Positions 8,280 to 16,170 of a DNA stretch of 64,000 nucleotides are shown here, piece after piece. Positions within the stretch are counted from its first letter, which is position 1, and each line of letters starts with the position of its first letter. The stretch lies in the NCBI RefSeq assembly GCF_000769405.2, contig NZ_CP053440.1, positions 62,001-126,000 on the forward strand, in the 5' to 3' direction. Under the pieces are notes generated by a model. The model was not told where the DNA came from. It worked only from the letters and a program-made list of their open reading frames with translations, and did no database searches. The position numbers and the translations under genes are program-made. The DNA comes from Rhizobium brockwellii (GTDB lineage Bacteria; Pseudomonadota; Alphaproteobacteria; Rhizobiales; Rhizobiaceae).

Positions 8280-9197
8280 ATGGCGATTGCGCAAACGGGC
8301 ACCATGACACAAACGGAAAAGCGGAAAGGATCGACCGCCGCCTTTCAGGATTTCCGCCTGTGGTGGCTGGTCATCCCGGCGTTCCTTGTCTTCCTCGTCT
8401 TCTTCGTGATCCCGACCGCATCACTGTTCGGGCTCGCCTTCAACAAGTCCGTCGCCGGCGTCATCGCCCTCAACAGCCAGATCACCTTCGACAATTTCGT
8501 CCGCATCTTCACACGGGCGAGCTATTATGAATCGATCCTGCGCTCGATCTGGATTTCCGCCATCGTTGGCGCCGCCTGCCTGTTCTTCGGCTATCCCCTC
8601 GCCTACGTCATCGCAAAGACGGTGAAGCCGAGCCGCGCCACGCTGTTGATGATCCTCGTGCTGTCCTCGATGCAGCTCGACATGGTCATCCGGATGTACG
8701 GGCTGATGGTGCTGCTCGGCGATAACGGCCTCATCAACGGATTTCTCTTGAGGGTCGGGGCGATAACGACGCCGCTGCCGCTGATGTACAATGTCTTCGG
8801 CGTCATCGTCGGGCTGGTGCAGATCACCCTGCCCTTCATGGTGCTGTCGCTGATCGGCATCATCAAAGCCATCCATCCCTCACTGGAGGAGGCGGCGCGC
8901 AGCCTCGGCGCCTCGCGCTGGCATGCCTTCGTCACCATCGTGCTGCCGCTCTCCATGCCCGGCATCCTCGCCGGCACGCTTCTGGTCTTTGCGCTTTCGA
9001 TCAGCTCCTACGTCGTGCCCGCTTTGATGGGCGGCTGGAAGGTGATGGTGCTGCCTATCCATATCTACCAGCAGATCGCCGAGGTTGGGCGCTGGCAGTT
9101 CGGCGCCGCCATCGCCGTCGTGCTCTTCGTGACGAGCATCGCAGCGGTTGCGATCTATCACCAGGCCGCGGTCAGAACCTCGGGAGGGCGTACCTGA
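8280..9197 (+). CDS. ABC transporter permease (PotB-like)
   Basis: This 305-residue inner-membrane protein has about six helices, beginning WWLVIPAFLVFLVFFVIPTA. The cytoplasmic coupling loop EEAARSLGASRWHAF is the EAA motif that docks on the ATPase. Its type is the spermidine/putrescine (PotB/PotH) branch. A purine-rich AGAGGACAGAG precedes ATG 8280, and its stop overlaps the next permease start (TGATG), so the two are translationally coupled. It pairs with the permease at 9197 to form the channel of the importer. Confidence 0.9.
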   Translation: MAIAQTGTMTQTEKRKGSTAAFQDFRLWWLVIPAFLVFLVFFVIPTASLFGLAFNKSVAGVIALNSQITFDNFVRIFTRASYYESILRSIWISAIVGAACLFFGYPLAYVIAKTVKPSRATLLMILVLSSMQLDMVIRMYGLMVLLGDNGLINGFLLRVGAITTPLPLMYNVFGVIVGLVQITLPFMVLSLIGIIKAIHPSLEEAARSLGASRWHAFVTIVLPLSMPGILAGTLLVFALSISSYVVPALMGGWKVMVLPIHIYQQIAEVGRWQFGAAIAVVLFVTSIAAVAIYHQAAVRTSGGRT

Positions 9198-10000
9198 TGC
9201 GTGAAGAATCCGCCATCCCCATTGCCTTCAAGGGCATTTCGCTGCTGTCGCTGGCGATCCTCCTGGTGCCGGTCTTCATCGTGGTGCTCGCCGGCCTGAA
9301 CTCGGGTGACTACCTGACCTTTCCGCCGGAGGGTCTGTCGCTACGCTGGATACAGGCGTTCCTGACCTCACCGGTGTTCCTCTCGGCCTATGGTGTCAGT
9401 TTCATGATCGCATTGGTCTCGACGCTGATCTCGACCGTGATCGGCACGATGGCGGCGATCTATCTGACACGCTCCCAGAGCCGTACCTCCAGCATCCTGC
9501 GCGGCTTCTTCATGCTGCCGATCGTGCTGCCCGGCGTGGTACTCGGCCTTGCCCTCTATGTCTTCTACGTGACCACCGGCATCGGCCTTGCGCGCACCAT
9601 GCCGGGGCTGATCATCGGCCACGTGATCGTCACCTGCCCCTTCGTCATCGCGACGGTGACGGCGGCGCTGGTCGGCTTCGACCGCTCGCTGGAAGAGGCC
9701 GCCCGCAGCCTTGGCGCGTCGCCCTTCACCGCCTTCCGGCTGGTGACGCTGAAGATCATCGGACCGGCGATCTCGGCGGGCACGATCTTCGCCTTCATCG
9801 TTTCGTTCGGCCAGTTCGAAGTCACGCTGTTCCTGTCGACGCCGAACCTGCAGACGCTGCCGATCGCGATGTATGTTTCCATGCGCTACCAGTTCGAGCC
9901 GACGGCTGCCGCCGCGGGCATCTTCGCCATCGCGCTCGTCATTCTCTCCACCGTCCTAACCTCAAGACTGGTCAACCTGAAACGCACCTTCGGGGGATGA
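9197..10000 (+). CDS. ABC transporter permease (PotC-like)
   Basis: This 267-residue inner-membrane protein carries the EAA coupling loop EEAARSLGASPFTAF and ends in a helix followed by RLVNLKRTFGG. It is the second channel subunit of a polyamine-type importer. It starts one base into the stop of the first permease and is followed 47 bases later by the binding-protein gene. Confidence 0.9.
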   Translation: MREESAIPIAFKGISLLSLAILLVPVFIVVLAGLNSGDYLTFPPEGLSLRWIQAFLTSPVFLSAYGVSFMIALVSTLISTVIGTMAAIYLTRSQSRTSSILRGFFMLPIVLPGVVLGLALYVFYVTTGIGLARTMPGLIIGHVIVTCPFVIATVTAALVGFDRSLEEAARSLGASPFTAFRLVTLKIIGPAISAGTIFAFIVSFGQFEVTLFLSTPNLQTLPIAMYVSMRYQFEPTAAAAGIFAIALVILSTVLTSRLVNLKRTFGG

Positions 10001-10047
10001 ATACCGCTACGCCTTCACATCAATGATAGAGCAAAAAGGGGAACTTC

Positions 10048-11151
10048 ATGACTGAGAAAACGACAGGGCATACCCGCCGCACGATCCTGAAGATGGGCGT
10101 CGCTGCCACAACACTGCCCCTGTTCAACATCAATCACGCCTGGTCGCAGGATGTCGCCTTCGACGGCAAGGTCTTTGATGCCGGCGGCGCGGTGCTGCGC
10201 GTCGGCGAATGGGGTGGCCCCTGGGGTGAGCTGGTCAACAAATATCTGCTGACTGACTTTCAGAAGGAGTTCAACTGCAAGATCGAGTATGACTCGACCT
10301 GGCCCTGGTTCCCGAAATTCGTCGCCGGCGGCGCCGAGAAGCCGCCGCTCGACATCACCAACTGGAACCTGCCGGAGATGTTCAAGACGGCAAAGGCCGG
10401 CGATTTCTTCTTGAAACTCGACGAACTGCTGCCGAACGTACCGAACGCCAAGAACCTGTGGCCCTTCGCCACCGCCAACGGCGTCGGCGTCACCTGGGCC
10501 TTCAACCAGTATGGTTATGCCTATCGCACCGATCTGGTTTCGCCGCCGCCCTCGTCGTTCAAGGATCTCTGGAAGCCGGAATTCGCCGGCAAGCGCGGCA
10601 CCTACATCACCTCGAACACGCTGCAGATGGACTTCTTCCTCGTCGCCTGCGGTATTTTCGGCAAGGATCAGTACGATCTTGACGCCGGCTACGAAGCGAT
10701 GAAGGCACTGATGCCGGCCAAGATCTCCGATTTCACCGGCAACATGCAGACGCTGATGGACCGCGGCGAAGTAATAGTCGCCGTGCTCGACGATGCCGAG
10801 CCGATGCAGGCCCGCGACAAGGGCGCCCCCTTCGCCTTCTGGTATTGGACCGAACAGCAGCCGATCCTGACGCAGACCTATACGATCAGCCGCTACGCCG
10901 AACCGATGCAGAAGAAGCTCGCCTTCGCTCTTCTCGACCGCGCCCTCGATCCGACCTTCATCGGCAATATGGGCAAAGAATTCTACCTGCGCCCGACGGT
11001 CAGCAACGCGGTCCTGCCCGACAACCTCGCCAAGGCCGGCGTCGTCAACAGCGCCGACGCCATCAAGGGTTTCTGGGTGCCGGACTGGAATTCCTACCTC
11101 GAAAACGAAGACGACATCGTCGAAACGGTCAACGGCATTTTCGCCAGCTGA
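10048..11151 (+). CDS. ABC transporter substrate-binding protein, Tat-exported (PotD/F-like)
   Basis: This 367-residue protein has a twin-arginine signal (RRTILKMGVAATTLPLF, Arg 10-11) with cleavage likely near residue 33. The mature part begins with a GEWGGPWGE strand and contains GVTWAFNQYGYAYR and DRGEVIVAVLDDAEPMQARD, typical of the extracellular solute-binding family 1 polyamine branch. It presents the ligand to the two permeases. AGGGGAA precedes ATG 10048. Classic PotD ligands are polyamines, but here the neighbours are hydantoin-type enzymes, so the ligand may be a different small nitrogenous compound. Confidence 0.88.
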   Translation: MTEKTTGHTRRTILKMGVAATTLPLFNINHAWSQDVAFDGKVFDAGGAVLRVGEWGGPWGELVNKYLLTDFQKEFNCKIEYDSTWPWFPKFVAGGAEKPPLDITNWNLPEMFKTAKAGDFFLKLDELLPNVPNAKNLWPFATANGVGVTWAFNQYGYAYRTDLVSPPPSSFKDLWKPEFAGKRGTYITSNTLQMDFFLVACGIFGKDQYDLDAGYEAMKALMPAKISDFTGNMQTLMDRGEVIVAVLDDAEPMQARDKGAPFAFWYWTEQQPILTQTYTISRYAEPMQKKLAFALLDRALDPTFIGNMGKEFYLRPTVSNAVLPDNLAKAGVVNSADAIKGFWVPDWNSYLENEDDIVETVNGIFAS

Positions 11152-11218
11152 TACAGCGGCAGCGGACGGCTTCCACGCCACCCGCTGCTCATCTTCATAA
11201 CAGGAGAGCCTTCGCCGC

Positions 11219-12283
11219 ATGTCCGATATCCATCTGAAAAAGCTCGCCAAATCCTACGGCGACAGCGTCGCGGTCGCCGGCATCGACCTGCACATCGCCG
11301 AAGGAGAGTTCTTTTCTCTTCTCGGCCCATCCGGATGCGGAAAATCGACGACGCTCCGGATGATCGCTGGTTTCGTGCCGCCGAGCGGCGGCGAGATTCT
11401 CATCGGCCGCGACGACGTGACGAGATTGCCGCCGGAGAAACGCGACATCGGCATCGTGTTCCAGAACTATGCGATCTTCCCGCACATGAACGTTGCCGAC
11501 AACATCGCCTTCGGCCTGAAGCTTCGGAAGCTGCCGAAGGAGGAGATCCGCAAGCGTGTCACCGCCGCGCTGCGCCAGGTCGGGCTTTCGGGATATGAAG
11601 AGCGTTTCCAGCGTCAGCTGTCGGGCGGCGAGCAGCAACGCGTCGCCCTTGCCCGCGTGCTGGTGACGGAGCCCCGCATCCTCCTCCTCGACGAGCCGCT
11701 GTCGGCGCTCGACAAAAGCCTCAGGGAGGAAATGAAATACTGGATCAAGGATCTGCAAAAGAAGCTCGGCATCACCACCGTCTATGTGACCCACGACCAG
11801 GACGAGGCCTTGACGATGTCCGACCGCATCGGCGTCATGCAGAAGGCGCACATCGTTCAGGTCGGAACGCCCGAGGAAATCTACGAGCGACCGAAGACGC
11901 TGTTCGTCACCACCTTCATCGGTCATTCGAACGTGATCGATGTCACGGTCGACGCCAATGACGGGCAAGGCATGACGGTGCTGCTGGAGGGAGCCGTGCT
12001 ACCGACGCGCGGTCCTGAAGGCCTTGCCGCCGGACAGGCGGCAAAGCTGGTGGTTCGCCCCGAGAACGTCATCATCGGTCCGGACAGCTCATCCGGCGTC
12101 AGCCTTCCCGCAACCGTTCTCAGCGAGACGTACCAGGGTGCGCTGGTACGCTACCGGCTGGCAGTCGGCTCGCAGGAGATCGTCGCCGAGCGCCAGAACC
12201 AGTCCCGCACCGAACGATTTTCCCCAGGCGCTGCAGTCACGGTCGGGTGGGACCCCGACCGATCCGAGGCGCTTGTCGCCTGA
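11219..12283 (+). CDS. ABC transporter ATP-binding protein (PotA-like)
   Basis: This 354-residue ATPase has Walker A GPSGCGKS (36-43), signature LSGGEQQ (134-140), Walker B ILLLDEP (154-160) and a C-terminal TOBE-like regulatory domain after about residue 240. It powers the importer formed by the three preceding genes. AGGAGA lies upstream of ATG 11219. It completes a standard four-gene importer before the catabolic genes begin. Confidence 0.92.
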   Translation: MSDIHLKKLAKSYGDSVAVAGIDLHIAEGEFFSLLGPSGCGKSTTLRMIAGFVPPSGGEILIGRDDVTRLPPEKRDIGIVFQNYAIFPHMNVADNIAFGLKLRKLPKEEIRKRVTAALRQVGLSGYEERFQRQLSGGEQQRVALARVLVTEPRILLLDEPLSALDKSLREEMKYWIKDLQKKLGITTVYVTHDQDEALTMSDRIGVMQKAHIVQVGTPEEIYERPKTLFVTTFIGHSNVIDVTVDANDGQGMTVLLEGAVLPTRGPEGLAAGQAAKLVVRPENVIIGPDSSSGVSLPATVLSETYQGALVRYRLAVGSQEIVAERQNQSRTERFSPGAAVTVGWDPDRSEALVA

Positions 12284-12367
12284 AGCAACACGGAAACAAC
12301 GATCATCGCCAGCACCGGAGCCATCCGCTCCGGTGCCACGGCCAGGCATATTCTCACGGAGGTCATG

Positions 12368-13909
12368 ATGCGTATTGGAATAGATGTAGGCGGCACGAAT
12401 ACCGATGCTGCCCTGATGGACGGCCCGCTGGTGCTCGGCGCTTGCAAGAGCCCGACCACCAGCGATGTCGGTTCCGGTATTGTCGCCGTGCTGAAGCAAG
12501 TGCTGTCGATGACCGGCGTTTCGGTTGCGGAAATCCAAGCGGTGATGATCGGCACGACGCATTTCACTAATGCCGTCGTCGAGCGCAAGCGGCTGCTCGA
12601 AGTCGCGGCTATCAGGCTTGGCCTGCCGGCGACCAAGGCACTGCCGCCGATGACCGACTGGCCGAAGGATCTGGCCGACACGCTCGGCCGCCACACTTTC
12701 ATGGTGCGCGGCGGCAACGAATTCGACGGCCGCAAGATCGCGCCGCTCGATGAGCCCGAAATCCTGCGCATCGCGGGTGAAATCCGCAGCCGCGGCCTCA
12801 CGGCGGCCTCGATCACCTCGGTATTCTCGCCGGTCACACCCGACATGGAACTGCGGGCTGCCGAGATTCTCGGTAACGAGATCCCCGGTCTGTCGATATC
12901 GCTCAGCCACGAAGTCGGCCGGGTCGGTTTCCTCGAACGCGAAAACGCCTCGGTGATGAATGCATCGCTCGCCGACCTGTCGCGCAAGGTCGTCAACTCC
13001 TTCCGCAACGCGCTGAAGGAGCTTGCGATCAATGCACCCTTCTATATCAGCCAGAACGACGGCACACTGATGGTGCCTGATTACGTCGAGCGTTATCCGG
13101 TGCTGACGTTCGCCTCCGGCCCGACCAATTCGATGCGCGGCGCGGCGATGCTTGCCGGCGAGAAGGAGGCGATGGTCGTCGATATCGGCGGGACCACGTC
13201 GGATGTCGGCATGCTGATGCAGGGCTTCCCGCGCGAATCCGCCGTCGCCGTCGATATTGGCGGGGTCAGAACCAATTTCCGCATGCCCGACGTGCTCGCC
13301 ATCGGTCTCGGCGGCGGCTCGATCGTGCGCGACGACGGCGCCCGCATCGGCCCGGATTCGGTCGGCTACGAAATCACCTCGCGCGCCCTGATCTTCGGCG
13401 GCGATACCCTGACCACGACAGACATCATCGTCGCGGCCGGCCTGGAGGATATCGGCGACCGTTCGCGTGTCGCTCATATCCCGGCAAGGACGATCGAGAC
13501 GGCGCTCGATACCATCCACCGCATGGCCGACGAGGCCGTCGACCGGATGAAGACGAGCGCCGAACCCCTGCCTGTCATTCTGGTTGGTGGTGGCTCGATC
13601 CTGATCTCGCGCGACCTGCCCTCCGCGTCGCGCGTCATCCGTCCTGAGAACGCCTCCGTTGCCAATGCGATCGGCGCTGCGATCGCGCAGGTCGGCGGCG
13701 AGGTCGACCGCATCTTCTCGCTCGAAGGTACCTCCCGCGACATCGTGCTCGGCGGCGCCAAGAGGGAGGCCGAGGAGCGCGCAGTCAAGGCGGGTGCAGA
13801 GGCCGGAACGGTCAAGATCATGGATATCGAGGAGGTGCCGCTCGCCTATCTGCCGGGCAGTGCGACGCGCATCCGCGTCAAAGCCATCGGCGATCTCGTG
13901 ATCGGATGA
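12368..13909 (+). CDS. Short hydantoinase/oxoprolinase (HyuA-like) protein
   Basis: This 513-residue protein starts MRIGIDVGGTNTDAALMDG, the phosphate-1 loop of the ASKHA (actin-like ATPase) fold. A second nucleotide loop, VVDIGGTTSDVGML, lies around 270-283. HyuA and 5-oxoprolinase A subunits use ATP to open hydantoin or oxoproline rings. At 513 residues it is shorter than typical HyuA (about 690), matching the subfamily found next to DUF917 proteins and fused to them in some fungi. No HyuB partner is present. ATG 12368 has GGAGG five bases upstream, better spaced than ATG 12365. It lies 7 bases before the first DUF917 gene. Confidence 0.85.
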   Translation: MRIGIDVGGTNTDAALMDGPLVLGACKSPTTSDVGSGIVAVLKQVLSMTGVSVAEIQAVMIGTTHFTNAVVERKRLLEVAAIRLGLPATKALPPMTDWPKDLADTLGRHTFMVRGGNEFDGRKIAPLDEPEILRIAGEIRSRGLTAASITSVFSPVTPDMELRAAEILGNEIPGLSISLSHEVGRVGFLERENASVMNASLADLSRKVVNSFRNALKELAINAPFYISQNDGTLMVPDYVERYPVLTFASGPTNSMRGAAMLAGEKEAMVVDIGGTTSDVGMLMQGFPRESAVAVDIGGVRTNFRMPDVLAIGLGGGSIVRDDGARIGPDSVGYEITSRALIFGGDTLTTTDIIVAAGLEDIGDRSRVAHIPARTIETALDTIHRMADEAVDRMKTSAEPLPVILVGGGSILISRDLPSASRVIRPENASVANAIGAAIAQVGGEVDRIFSLEGTSRDIVLGGAKREAEERAVKAGAEAGTVKIMDIEEVPLAYLPGSATRIRVKAIGDLVIG

Positions 13910-13916
13910 GGACCCT

Positions 13917-15005
13917 ATGAAGCTCAACAGTCAACAACTCTGCGACCTCGCCGTCGGCGCGGCATTTCTCGGGACCGGCGGCGGCGGCGATCCCTATGTC
14001 GGCCGGCTGATGGTCCAGCAATGCCTCGACGAAGGGCTCGAGGTGAACATCATCGACCCCAAGGAACTGGCCGACGATATGCTGGTCATTCCAACTGCGA
14101 TGATGGGGGCGCCGACCGTGCTGGTCGAGAAGATACCGAGCGGCGAGGAGGCGATGTTTTCGCTACAGCGGCTCGAACGCCATCTCGGTCGCAAGGCGCA
14201 GGCGACCATGCCGATCGAGATCGGCGGCATCAACTCGACGATCCCGCTCGTCGTCGGCGCCCGCCTCGGCCTGCCGATCGTCGATGGAGACGGCATGGGA
14301 CGCGCCTTTCCCTTTCTCGAAATGGAAACCTTCGGCGTCTACGGCGTATCCGGCAGCCCGATGGCCGTCAGCGACGAATATGGCGATTGTGCCGTCATCG
14401 AAGCGGTCGATAACCGCCAGATGGAATGGCTTTCGCGCGCCGTCGCCATCCGCATGGGTGGCTGCGCCTATATCGCCGAATATGCGATGTCGGGCGCCGA
14501 CGTCAAACGCACCGCCATCCCGAACACGCTGAGTCTTGCCATCCGCATCGGCGAAGTCCTGCGCAAGGCGAAGTCCTCGCACGAGAACCCGATCGAGGCG
14601 CTGCTCGGCTTTCTGCCTTCGACGCTCTATCGCTACGGGCGCATCATCTTCGGCGGCAAGATCACCGATGTCATGCGCGCGACCAAGGCAGGATTTTCGA
14701 TCGGCCGCGTCACGATCGGCGGGCTGCCGCCCTTCGGCTCGACGATGGAGATCGAGATCCAGAACGAGAACCTGATCGCCCGCGTCGACGGCAAGGTGAA
14801 GGCGATCGTGCCCGATCTCATCTGCATCATGAACACGGAAACGGCCGAACCCATCACCAGCGAAAACCTGCGCTACGGACAGCGCGTCACCGTGCTTGCC
14901 GTTTCCGTTCCCGAAATCATGCGGACACCGGAGGCGCTCGATGTCTTCGGCCCTGCCTGCTTCGGGCTGAAGGAACCCTTCATTTCCATCGAAGAGATCG
15001 GCTGA
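13917..15005 (+). CDS. DUF917 family protein (S-methyl-thiohydantoin desulfurase-like), copy 1
   Basis: This 362-residue protein has the DUF917 hallmarks: FLGTGGGGDPYVGRLM near residues 18-33, EKIPSGEE, IGGINSTIPL, DGDGMGRAFPFLEMETFGVY, and near the end PITSENLRYGQRV and IMRTPEALDVFGP. DUF917 has more recently been linked in domain databases to S-methyl thiohydantoin desulfurase, a step in breaking down methylated ergothioneine-type compounds; I recall this from the domain name and cannot test it here. It is tightly coupled to the HyuA-like gene upstream and to a paralogue 4 bases downstream. Confidence 0.88.
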   Translation: MKLNSQQLCDLAVGAAFLGTGGGGDPYVGRLMVQQCLDEGLEVNIIDPKELADDMLVIPTAMMGAPTVLVEKIPSGEEAMFSLQRLERHLGRKAQATMPIEIGGINSTIPLVVGARLGLPIVDGDGMGRAFPFLEMETFGVYGVSGSPMAVSDEYGDCAVIEAVDNRQMEWLSRAVAIRMGGCAYIAEYAMSGADVKRTAIPNTLSLAIRIGEVLRKAKSSHENPIEALLGFLPSTLYRYGRIIFGGKITDVMRATKAGFSIGRVTIGGLPPFGSTMEIEIQNENLIARVDGKVKAIVPDLICIMNTETAEPITSENLRYGQRVTVLAVSVPEIMRTPEALDVFGPACFGLKEPFISIEEIG

Positions 15006-15009
15006 ACAC

Positions 15010-16098
15010 ATGGCAATCATCACCAACGAGGATATCGACGATCTGGCGGTCGGCGCGGCCCTTCTCGGCACCGGCGGCGGCGGCGATCCCTATATCGGCA
15101 AACTCATGGCGAAAGCGGCGATCGAACGCCACGGTCCTGTCGATCTTCTGCCGCTCGACGATGTGCCTGATGGCATCGAGGTCGCCGCCTGCGGCGCGAT
15201 GGGGGCGCCAACGATCCTGATCGAGAAGATGCCGAGCGGCGAAGAGATCGGGCTTGCGCTCAGGGCTTACGAGAAGCGTGTCGGCAAGGCGATGGGGGCG
15301 ATCATCCCCTTCGAGGCCGGCGGCATCAACTCAATGGTGCCGATCATGCTGGCGGCGGAATGCCGGCTCCCGGTTATCGACGCGGACGGCATGGGCCGTG
15401 CCTTTCCGCAGCTCGAAATGGAGACCTTCAACGTCTACGGCGTGCCTGCCGCACCCGTGACCGTCGCCGACGAGCAGGGCAACGTCGTCATCATCGAGAC
15501 GGAAAGTGCGGCCAAGGCGGAATGGCTCGCTCGCGGCGTGACGATCCGCATGGGCGGCCAGTCCTACATTGTCAATTACGGCATGGATGGCCGCACGACC
15601 CGTCGCGTATCCGTTCCCGGAACGATGTCGCTTGCCATCGGCATCGGGCGTACCATCCGGCTGGCGCTTGCCGCGCATCGCGATCCGCTCGCCGACCTGA
15701 TCGAATTCTTCTCCGGAACGCATTACGAGACCGCGCGCCTTCTGGCCTCGGGAAAGGTGGTCGACGTCTCGCGGCGCGAGCAGAACGGCTGGTCGGTCGG
15801 CGTCGTGACGATCGAACCTTTCGACACAAGCCGCAGGCCGGTGCGCATCCAGATCCAGAACGAGAATCTGGTAGCTGAGGAAGACGGCAGGGTGCTGGCG
15901 ATCGTGCCGGATCTCATCTGCATCCTCGAAGCCGATACTGCCGAACCGATAACCACCGAACGCCTGCGTTATGGCCAGCGGGTCAACGTGCTTGGCGTCA
16001 AAGTGCCGCCGATCATGCGCACACCGGAGGCATTGGACGTCTTCGGGCCCGCCGCCTTCGGCCTGACGCAGAATTACGCACCGCTCGAAGCCGGTTAG
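15010..16098 (+). CDS. DUF917 family protein (S-methyl-thiohydantoin desulfurase-like), copy 2
   Basis: This protein is exactly as long as copy 1 (362 residues) and aligns with it end to end. Shared motifs include LLGTGGGGDPYIGKLM, EKMPSGEE, EAGGINSMVP, DADGMGRAFPQLEMETFNVY, PITTERLRYGQRV and IMRTPEALDVFGP. The two copies have clearly diverged in the middle (for example 200-250), so this is an old duplication; the pair may form a heteromer or act on two related rings. The start ATG 15010 has only a weak ribosome site and probably depends on coupling from copy 1. Confidence 0.88.
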   Translation: MAIITNEDIDDLAVGAALLGTGGGGDPYIGKLMAKAAIERHGPVDLLPLDDVPDGIEVAACGAMGAPTILIEKMPSGEEIGLALRAYEKRVGKAMGAIIPFEAGGINSMVPIMLAAECRLPVIDADGMGRAFPQLEMETFNVYGVPAAPVTVADEQGNVVIIETESAAKAEWLARGVTIRMGGQSYIVNYGMDGRTTRRVSVPGTMSLAIGIGRTIRLALAAHRDPLADLIEFFSGTHYETARLLASGKVVDVSRREQNGWSVGVVTIEPFDTSRRPVRIQIQNENLVAEEDGRVLAIVPDLICILEADTAEPITTERLRYGQRVNVLGVKVPPIMRTPEALDVFGPAAFGLTQNYAPLEAG

Positions 16099-16170
16099 AT
16101 CTGGGCTGGCACGGGATATGCTTCTTAAAGCTCGCTAGTTAGGATGGTCGAATGAGCGAGGCGTTTTTGG

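Noticed and set aside
12089..13927. Very long leftward open frame (612 codons) opposite the HyuA-like gene
   Set aside because: It is the GC-skew shadow of the real gene: Asp/Arg/His-rich low-complexity translation, no start context and no family resemblance. A similar 566-codon frame opposite eryE was dismissed for the same reason.
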